A DNA stretch of 64,000 nucleotides, from assembly GCA_012184525.1 (NCBI GenBank), contig WOFQ01000017.1:186001-250000 (forward strand), written 5' to 3'. Below are positions 55,804 through 64,000 of the stretch, piece after piece. The notes below the pieces were generated by a model, which was not told where the DNA came from, made no database searches, and saw only the letters and a program-made list of their open reading frames with translations. The position numbers and the translations under genes are program-made. Source of the DNA: Xenoacremonium recifei. Its lineage: Eukaryota > Ascomycota > Sordariomycetes > Hypocreales > Nectriaceae. Position 1 is the first letter of the stretch, and each line of letters starts with the position of its first letter.

Positions 55804-58105
55804 ATGGCAGAGATACCCTCAGCTCCGCTTCGGAGACGAATAGGATGGAACGCAAAGCAGCTCGCTTGCCTCAGCTGCAAGAAGAAGAAGATCAAAGTAT
55901 GTTACTTAGTAGGAACAACATTGCAACTGCTAAAGATGTTACATAGTGCCAACCCGGACCGGAAGGGTCAAACTCATGCTCTCACTGCTTCAAACTCGAC
56001 AAAGAGTGCTACATTCCCGAGTTTGACGAAAGACGCAAGGCGCACACAAAACAGCTGATTCAGGACTTGCGGGCTGAAAACGCCCGGCTGAAAGAAGAAT
56101 TAGAGAGACACCGGAGCTTCTGCTTCATGGAAGAGCCGATATTTGACCAGACAGATCTCGTGGCGTCAGAGCGAGACTCACCTGAGGAGGGCGAAAAGAG
56201 CTCCGAAACCTCACCAAAAAACATGTCTTTGGATTCCCCAGCGTCATCAAGATCGGACAACATGATTGTCAGACTATGTGGAGGACATCGGCAGCTCAAC
56301 AGCGATCGGATCGGCCGCCTGCGTTTCTTTGGTCCAACCTCAAGCTTGCACCTGATGGAGAGTGTCACCTCATCCATATTGACTAGAGAGTCTCTCGGGA
56401 CGCATTGCAAGAGCTGGCAAGACGACTTCCCCATCGAAGTACAGGATTATCTGCTTGACATCTACTGGAAGTTTCACCACACTGTCTTGCCCTGGTAAGC
56501 TTTGACTCTGAATATTGGATCCCTAGAAACTGACACTGGCTGTGCTTCAGCATCCATAAAGAGGGTTAGTAGTTTTGACTATGGTCCTAATACATCTGAG
56601 ACTAACGGCAAAGCAAGCCTTCCTCCGGGACATGAAGAACGGCGATACGAAATATTGCAGCAAGCTCCTGGTTTACTGCATATTGACTCGAGCGGCAGCT
56701 ATATCGAACCAACCCGGCCTTCGAGCGTTGGCGTTAGCAGAGGATGCCGACGATGACCCGCCATACCTAGTCCGAAAATGCGTCATACTGTTGGAAACAG
56801 AACTGGATGCGCCCGGTATTACCACTACCCAGTCTCTTCAGCTACTCAGCGAGATGCATTGTGCCATATCTCATGATACAAAGGGCTGGATGTACGCTGG
56901 TATGACTCAATTCCATATCCTATCCAGTATTGAGACTAAATGATCGTCTATATAGGGGGCGCTGGACGTCTTGCATATGAGCTCGGTCTCCATCGAGCTG
57001 GAGAGAATTTTGACACGCAGCTATCCGAGCTAGACCAACAAGTAAGGCAGCTGGTCTTCTGGAGTTGTTTTAACCTCGATCGGTTGGTCTTCCTGCGGTG
57101 ACTTGTGAGCTTTGCTAATGCATTGGAGAAGGGAATGGTCGTTGTATCTAGGTCGTCCTCAATTTATTAAGCTTGAGGATATTGATGCTAAAAGGCCGGA
57201 CGGGGAAGGGGCCGTAGGTCTTTCAGACCCAGTGGAAATGAAAATGTTGGCGGCATGGACCGGCCTTCTAGAGATTATCGGTCTGATTTGTGATATCCTG
57301 TGGGCTATCGATGAGCTCCCTGCCAGCCTCAAGCAACTTTTACTGACTTTAGCAATAGCAATGGTGTGCATACTCCTCGCCATCGAATGGAGACTCTTGA
57401 CCAAAAGCTTCGAGATTGGAACGAAGAACTGGATCCAAGTTTCCGTTACTCGTCTACACAAGAACCACCCGTATACCTCCTACAGTAAGTATGCTTAAGC
57501 ATTTGAACGTTTGTCTGTTTCTAATATTCAAATTCAGCATGCAGTACGCCGCAGCTATGATCTTGCTTCACCGACCCCTTGCACAATTCGGCAAAGACTT
57601 GAGCCTTCGGTCCTCAGCCAGTGAGATATCACGGCAGACATGCATTGATAACGCTTGTCTCATCGCCCAATACGCACAAGAATACCATGGCCAGCATGGA
57701 AATGTCGTAACGATGTCATGGATTGCTCTGCACATTGTGGCTACAGCGGCAACGACGTTGATAGCGAACATTGCTGAACGGAGAGACCTTGGCTTTACTA
57801 TGGATCACCAACTTGAGAGTCTTCGAAAGTGTCTGGGAACTTTGAACGAGTTAGAGAAGAGTCACGTCGTTACTAGGCGTGTGAGGAAGGTTATTCAGCA
57901 GGCGATTCGCTTGCTCAACCTTGATGCAACCCTCAATGTCGGAGGAGGTGGATGGGGTGCAGCTAATCTAGTCTCGGGACCTCTGCCATTTAACCCGTTT
58001 GCGGCGGCACAGGATAACACCGCACAATTTCCCTTGTTTGATCTGCTCCCATCGGGTTCATCTCAATTTGAGATGCTGAACTCTTTTGAGTCATATTTTA
58101 CTTAA
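55804..58105 (+). CDS. Zn2Cys6 regulator with fungal_trans domain
   Basis: Eight exons: 55804-55896, 55947-56494, 56551-56564, 56618-56899, 56956-57082, 57132-57299, 57353-57484 and 57538-58105, joined in frame to 643 residues. The zinc cluster uses C22, C25, C32, C42, C45 and C52, with KKKKIK between and a nine-residue loop, longer than the common six. A leucine-rich helix follows (LIQDLRAENARLKEELERH). The middle domain is the xylanolytic-activator type: VLPCIHKEAFLRD, LAYELGLHR, WSLYLGRPQFI, EDIDAKRPD and MQYAAAMILLHRPLAQF. The third exon is only 14 bp, but is needed to give the HKEAF motif. Position at the centre of the 51-64 kb group makes it the likely pathway regulator. Confidence 0.88.
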
Positions 58106-58265
58106 GCGATTAGTCACGCACAGTTAGGTTTCCATGAGTTTAGAAACAACAAGATACTGTATTGCTATCCCAGTCTCAGAGGACTTGCCCAAAGCTCCTA
58201 AGTGGCCTTTCGATTTTTGCCTACAAAAATATTGCTTCCCTCTGAACTTGAAATATTTAGCTTGA

Positions 58266-60547
58266 CTAGCTCCTGACAGTAGCAGAGTCAAGCGATGCGA
58301 TATGGATCGCATGTGACATTCCTTTGTCTGGCTCTTCAGCTTTCTTTAGGTCATTTCCGGGCGTTATAATGGCGGGAATAGGCGGATAATCGATATTTGC
58401 TGGATCGAGATAGGTGGTTCTCGAGCTGTTCGAATAATCTGTCAGGGTGTAGCCATTTCCGAGCCAACCCATTGGGTTTCCGTTTAATTCATCAAGGTAC
58501 GTGTAATCAAAGTCTTCCCAGCGGGTGTTCTCTAGTGCTATCATCTGGTTAAGAGAGTTCCCAGGATAATAGGCTTGTTAATGTTAGCTTGTGGCCAAGA
58601 GCCACCTTCGAGGTGTTCGTACCAATATTGCGACCATTCGGATCGCCTCGTTTAAACCAACATTTGCACTGAGAATTGTTTAGTAGGTACTCAGCACCGT
58701 TAGTATTGACATGGAAACTACCGGCTGCCCAAAGATTGTGTCCTTGAGATACGACTGGGTATGTGCAACATATTGTTTGACCCTTTCTTGCCTGATGATA
58801 TGGGGTCAGCTTTGGACTCGTTCTCAGACTGCATGACCTACTTCACACATATGGATTTGATCTTTTCCCGCAGCATCTTCTTCGCACATCGAATGATTAG
58901 TGCACATTCTAGTTCAACACAAAGATAGGCATTTCCAGCTCCCGGCGCAGCGTTTGGTCCAAGATAGAGCCAGCAATTCGGCATCTTATCCATCATGCAG
59001 CCCAGATACGCTTCGGGCTCGGGACTCATGACTTCTTCCCAACTTATTCCATCTCTTCCAATAACAGGGAAACGGGCTCTAAAGTCTCTATTTGCTGTGA
59101 GATCAGGTTTAGTGCGTAGGGGAAAAAAGGACAGCTTACGCAAGAAATCCAGTTGCCCAGATGATTGCATCACATTCATGTATCACTCCATCTCTTGTGA
59201 CAATACCCGTCTCTGTGACTCGTTCAATCTCTTGTGGAATCCACTCAACATTGGGCTTTACCACGGCTTCCAAATACCCCGGCCCAGGTACTAATCTTCG
59301 ACAACCCGGAGGAAAGTCTGGAAGTAAGGTCTTCAGAATTTCCGGACGTGAGCCTAGGGCATTGTGCATGTGCATTCGGAAATCGTCTTCCATCTTCTTT
59401 TGCTCGTCTGTTCCATATCGAAACCCATTTTCTGTCATGTAGGCCATCATGCTTTCTTCAATGTGTCGGCGATATGCTTGGTAAGTATGCGGCTCCTTGT
59501 TCCATCCATCCTTCTCAGTTTGAGAGTAGTTGACTTGGAGTAGCGTGTCAATATAATATTGCTCCAGAGCTGCACATAATAGAACTCACAATTTCCGACA
59601 GCCAATGCTCCCCTTGCCTCCAGCTCTGCTGCGCCAAAACCTACAGGTGCAATCCAGTTCCTGAAGTTACAACGAATGAGTGACATGATATCATAAGATA
59701 GGGATGGTCAGGCTTACCGAGACCTCATATAATGGTGAACGTGCTTGGCATGAGGCTGGATTTGGGGCAGCACCTGGACTCCAGTAGATCCGCCACCAAC
59801 AATAGCTACTGTTTTCCCTGATGGATTAAAAGACTCATCGTACTTAGCACTATGCATGTATCTTCCTTTGAATGAGTGTAGGCCTGGAATATCGGGAAAA
59901 GCCCAGTTATTGAGTTGGCCCCATCCTAGGATGAGTAGCTCTGCTTCATCTTGGATTATCTAGTATTTGTTCGTAAGCCAATGTTGTAAAAATAAGAGGA
60001 AAACTCTTGGAACTGGCGTTTACTTACTGTGCTATCTTTCTTGTTGAGAATTTCTATACTCCAGGCGCCTTTGTCTTCGTTCCATCGTGCCTCTTGGACG
60101 TGGTGGTTGAACTTCATATACTGCCGCGTCTGGTATTTGTCGGCTACCCTCGCGATATACTCGTGTATTTCTTTACCACCGGCATAGTATGAAGACCAGT
60201 CCGGATTGTTTTCGAAAAGAAAAGCAAAACAGGGAGCCGGAACATCGCAGGCTACGCCAGGATAACGGTTTTCAAGCCACACACCACCAACATCTAATGG
60301 CATTAAGAACTTAATTAGCCTTCGGTTTCTTACATCGCTATATCTTGTCATCCCTACCATCATTCTTTTCGTATATCTGAAATGTGATGTGCTCGCCCAA
60401 GTGCTGGTTGAACCTGATTGCGGTGGTTATGCCAGAAATGCCAGCCCCAACACAGACGACTCGCAGTTTTCTGCCAGGATCGTCAATGGGTCGTTGTAAG
60501 ATGGGGACCTCAAAGCCAGAATAGTGCAGTTGGCCTTCGTAAACCAT
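58266..60547 (-). CDS. Baeyer-Villiger-type flavin monooxygenase
   Basis: Nine exons on the minus strand: 60547-60358, 60293-60028, 59959-59718, 59660-59590, 59533-59140, 59087-58842, 58791-58722, 58668-58623 and 58573-58266; all junctions keep frame, 610 residues. FAD site GAGISG at 34-39, then DVGGVW and NRYPGVACDVPA; NADPH site GGGSTG at 207-212. The Baeyer-Villiger fingerprint FxGxxxHxxxW is F182-x-G184-x3-H188-x3-Y192 here, with Tyr for Trp. C-terminal marks ATGF, GPNAAPG and NTRWEDF are as in fungal members that act on cyclic or aryl ketones. The product is an ester or lactone. It ends 160 bp from the regulator, tail to tail, and is divergent from the transporter. Confidence 0.9.
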
Positions 60548-61175
60548 GGTGGCGATACTGGAACAGTCGAAAATTTTGGAGATGGAAGTATAATCAGCGA
60601 CTTGAGAACCAGTGAGTTCTAGTTCGATTCATCGTGTGGCTTTATCCGGCCTTCATCTTTGAACTGGTGTCTCTTTTCTACGCAAGATACATCCGAACCG
60701 GAAACAATCGCCATTTCTCCCCGTTACTCGTGACGAGTGTGCTTGCTGTAGTTAGACGAGAGATTGGTCTGTAGGAAAAGAGCACCGAAATTTGGCAAGC
60801 CAATGCAAGTATGCTTCAGATCAGCCTGTCGCTTCGCGGATGATCCTTGGCATACCGCACCCTGCGCTTCTTTGTGCGCGACATCCCCACACACGGACTT
60901 ATTCACCGAGCCCACCAGACTAAAACATCGCCAACGGTGCCAACGCCGCGGTCTCTCAAAGTCACCGGATCCCGCTAGGCTGTGCTAGGAGGAGCTGCTT
61001 ATCTCCTTGTAGTGCGGAGAAGTTCAGAATTCCGGGGTCGGCTATTTCAAGAGCTGGTCCGCTTCATAACCAAGATCAACAGATCTACGGAACAGAGATG
61101 CTTCGGACTGGCTTACTCCCGAGTTCACATCTGTTTTAAACAAGTAGAAGAGTCGAAAGTCATCTCATTTTGAAC
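60548..61175. promoter_or_regulatory. Divergent promoter: monooxygenase and MFS transporter
   Basis: 628 bp non-coding between two divergent cluster genes. CGG/CCG words occur at several points (for example 60645-60650 and 60964-60968), possible sites for a Zn2Cys6 protein. No clear TATA box. Confidence 0.4.
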
Positions 61176-63198
61176 ATGAACGACCCTAAAGAGACCGAAC
61201 ACGGAATTGGGCATGTTGAGACTGTAGAGAAGATGGGCGCTGAATCTCCAACAAACACCAAAGATGCTGCCTCCGCTCTATCGGCCGATCCGGAGGAGAG
61301 AACTACGACGAAGGCGTGGCTCTGCATATTTGTAACTTCTCAGAGAAACTCCAGTCGCAGCCATCAGTCGCTAACGCACCGCTTTAGTTCTTGACTCTGA
61401 CCTTTGGAGGACCTTTCTGGTAGGTGAACGGGACTTCGAAACCATTTCATCTCGCCTTACTGACAGAAATATCAAGGGCAACTCCCACAACAAGTGCCAT
61501 CTCCTCCCAACTTTTAGGTCGATTTGGCCAGTCTGAGCTGTCTTCTTGGGTTATCCCGTGCATTACTACAGCAGCCACTGTTACGATCCTTCTCTTTGGT
61601 GCCAACTCAGACCTTTTTGGTCGACGACCGTTCCTCATCACAGCCTGTGTTATTGGGGCCATTGGCTATATCCTATGTGCTACTGCAAAGTCCAATACCA
61701 TGCTTATTGCCGGCCTGAGTCTGAACGGCTGTGCTAGTGGTATCGCGGGAATTGCTCTTATTGCGGTACCCGAGTTGATATCTAACAAGTACCGTCACAT
61801 TGGAGTCGTTATTGCCGATCTGATTGTCTACATCTTCATCATCATGGGCCCTGTGGCAGGTCGATACACCATACTTGCAAGTGACAATAGATGGCGATAT
61901 TTGTACTGGGCTGGGTTCGTTATGGAAGCTGTTGCAGGCATCGGAATATTCATCTTCTACTGTAAGTACTCAAAACGCCTACAGAACTTTGAAGCCCCTA
62001 ATAATCTGTTTTCAGATCCTCCAAAACATCCTAGAGGAGTACCTTGGGGCAAAGCCTTGAGAGGCCTCGACTGGATCGGTGGTGCGCTTTTCACAATTGG
62101 AGCTGTGTTGATACTCGTGGGTATCGTCTATACGACCTATCTATCAAGCACAAGCGTCAAGGTTCTCGCTTGTCTCTGCGTTGGATTCACTGTTATGATT
62201 GCCTTCGGCCTTTGGGAACGATTTAGCAAAACAGAATACCCGCTCTGTCCTCAGGATGTCTTTGCCAGCCACAAAGGCCGGGAATTTGCGGTTCCATTTT
62301 GTTTGACATTCATTGTCGTAGGATTCTTCTACGGGACGGCCGTGATCTATCCTACAATGCTTAGTGAGTATCCAGACAACGTCAAGGAGATCAATACTCA
62401 CACATAGAATCTATAGATACCTTCTACGTTGACGAGAACACCCCGACGTCTACCCAATTGCTGTTGACTCTGCCGGCAAACATCCCCTTGCCCCTAGGTG
62501 CTATGACTCTGACAATATTTGGCCGCAAGATTGGGCATTGGAAATGGTCCATGACGGTCTCGATGGCCTCTCTCTGCTTGTGGGGAAGCTTGCTGGCCTT
62601 GATCACCCCATACAACAAAGCTATGATGATAACCTTCGTCGCTTTGTCGCAGTTTTCTTATGGATGGGCAGCTTATTTATCTGTCACATACACGCAGTTA
62701 GGGGTTCCGCAAGAGTTGCTTGGCCTATCTGGCGGTCTTGCTGGCACAGCTCGTTATGCTGGTGGAGCCGTAGCATCAGCATGCTATTCGAGTGCCATTG
62801 GCAACGGGATCGCAAAGAAGGGAGCCGAGCTTATCCCTAAAGCTGCAACACAAGCAGGTGTCCCAAAGGCTGTATATGATCAAGTTGTTGCCGCTGCTGG
62901 GTCTGGTGCAAGCGCTCTCAAAGCTATTCCCGGCGTCACTGATGCAATGGTCGACGCAGTCACTACAGCCTACAAAGAGGCGGCAGCCTTTGGACTTAGG
63001 TAAGTGAATATATAAATGGAACTATCCGAAAATGCAGAATTGACAGTAATTAGGAATGCGGCCTTAGCTTCCATGGCATTCGGCGTGGTTGGTGTGATTT
63101 TGTGTCTCTTCTTGGAGGACATTGAGCCTAAGATGACGCCGAAAATCGAGACTTTCCTGGAAAACGATGCTCTTGCGGAGAAGAATAGGTATCACTAG
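61176..63198 (+). CDS. MFS transporter, TRI12/siderophore type
   Basis: Six exons (61176-61331, 61388-61419, 61477-61961, 62016-62363, 62417-62999, 63054-63198) give 582 residues with about 14 hydrophobic segments, as in the DHA2-like TRI12 and siderophore families. The signature between helices 2 and 3 is FGANSDLFGRRPFLI. Others are FIIMGPVAGRY, DNRWRYLYWAG (typical NWRW-type motif after helix 5), YPPKHPRG across a splice site and LGVPQELLGLSGGLAGTARYAGG in the C-half. Such proteins export trichothecenes and other metabolites, or import siderophore complexes. Placed next to the monooxygenase, it may move either substrate or product. Confidence 0.88.
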
Positions 63199-63443
63199 GA
63201 TGATGTGTCGGTATTGCTTTCAGTTCTTTCGCAATGCGTCCTCTGGCCTTGGCATTTTGCACTGGCGGCTAAGAGGAGGCCTTGTCTAGTTCAATGTAGC
63301 ACACAATTACTTGGGAGTATTAAAGTGTCTGAACCCATGTGTAAGAAGAAACTTGCGTCCATGAGAGAAAAAGGACTGCGAACAATGTGAGATCGGGAAT
63401 CGAATAATTTTCGAAATTACGAGACTAGTACTTCCTCCAACTT

Positions 63444-64000
63444 CTAGACCCTTTCTCCTTTGTAAGACTTCCCATTCATCACACGCCTCATAGTGGCGTT
63501 TGAGAACTCTGGCTCAGTCCGGTCGAAGACTTCACCAGCACTGAGCTCCAAAGCTCTACCCGCTGCCGTCGGGTCCTTAATCAGACTCAAAACAGCGTTA
63601 ACCACCTCATGGATAGGAGTGAAGTCTCCCTGAGAGAATTGACTCCAAGTGGTTTCCGAATGCAGTGTGGTCCGTATTGCTCCCGGTAAGATACTATTCA
63701 CACGTATATTTTCCTCTTTCAATTGAGCGCTCATTGCCCTCATTAGCCCTAAAACTCCATGTTTGGCCGCAGTGTACATAGGTAGTTCTGAAGAGGAATA
63801 TACTGACGCCGCTATTCCCGTTCTTTGTCAACGGTTTTCCAAGCTCACAGATAATTCGAATGCATACCGGAAGCCGTTGAGACAATGACCCCACCAGCAG
63901 GCTTGTTTTTGCGCATGTAATGCATTGCAAGATAGCTCGTAAAAATGACGCCCTTCAGGCAGATCTCTTCAACAACGGTTGAAGGTGGCTTCGGTGGCCA
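63444..64000 (-). CDS. Short-chain dehydrogenase, 5' part beyond the window
   Basis: Partial gene; its start lies beyond 64000. Two exon parts are visible on the minus strand: from the window end to 63868, and 63811-63444. The reading includes VIVSTAS (catalytic Ser), then across the intron Y-T-A-A-K in LPMYTAAKHGVLGL, the YxxxK pair, followed by NIRVNSILPGAIRT, as in classical SDRs. The end (NGKSYKGERV) lacks a targeting signal. It is the second SDR of the cluster and could act on the alcohol released by the esterase or at the start of the pathway. Confidence 0.85.

Overview
The window is nuclear DNA of a filamentous ascomycete (Pezizomycotina). Genes carry short GT-AG introns of about 50-75 bp, and they belong to fungal families: Inp1, RTA1-like, Zn2Cys6 regulators, a LysM/GH18 chitinase, MFS sugar transporter and a Baeyer-Villiger monooxygenase. 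A 12.5-kb island made almost entirely of A and T, full of mutated transposons, points to repeat-induced point mutation (RIP). The species cannot be named from this sequence alone.

Layout. 0.6-12.4 kb is an ordinary gene block: an Inp1-type peroxisome-inheritance protein, an RTA1-type membrane protein, a low-complexity orphan, a short-chain dehydrogenase and a zinc-less MDR dehydrogenase. 12.44-24.99 kb is the AT-rich transposon graveyard. In it I could resolve a three-level nested insertion (an element with hAT-like termini, split by a TA-flanked element with ~92-bp terminal inverted repeats, itself split by a 471-bp miniature element). There is also a clean 552-bp miniature element with an 8-bp target duplication, a Tc1/mariner-type relic, a possible MULE fragment, a decayed hAT transposase, and a 511-bp element whose ends are built of 17-bp tandem repeats. 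25-43.6 kb returns to genes: a sugar transporter, a LysM/chitin-binding/GH18 chitinase gene interrupted by a stop codon, a polytopic membrane protein, an isochorismatase-like hydrolase, a TatD-like nuclease, and a small group of Zn2Cys6 regulator, aldo-keto reductase and FAD oxidoreductase. 43.8-50.5 kb holds a long coiled-coil protein with an N-myristoylation signature and an arrestin-fold protein.

51.4-64.0 kb looks like an undescribed catabolic or tailoring gene cluster: HD-domain cyanamide-hydratase-like protein, HSL-type esterase, short-chain dehydrogenase, Zn2Cys6 regulator, Baeyer-Villiger monooxygenase, MFS transporter and a second short-chain dehydrogenase running off the end. The enzymes fit one chemical logic: alcohol to ketone (dehydrogenase), ketone to ester or lactone (Baeyer-Villiger monooxygenase), ester to acid plus alcohol (esterase), with its own transporter and regulator. 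No polyketide synthase, NRPS or terpene synthase is in the window, so use of an external substrate is at least as likely as biosynthesis. Splice structures given below were worked out by hand; each intact gene model is GT-AG and frame-consistent end to end.
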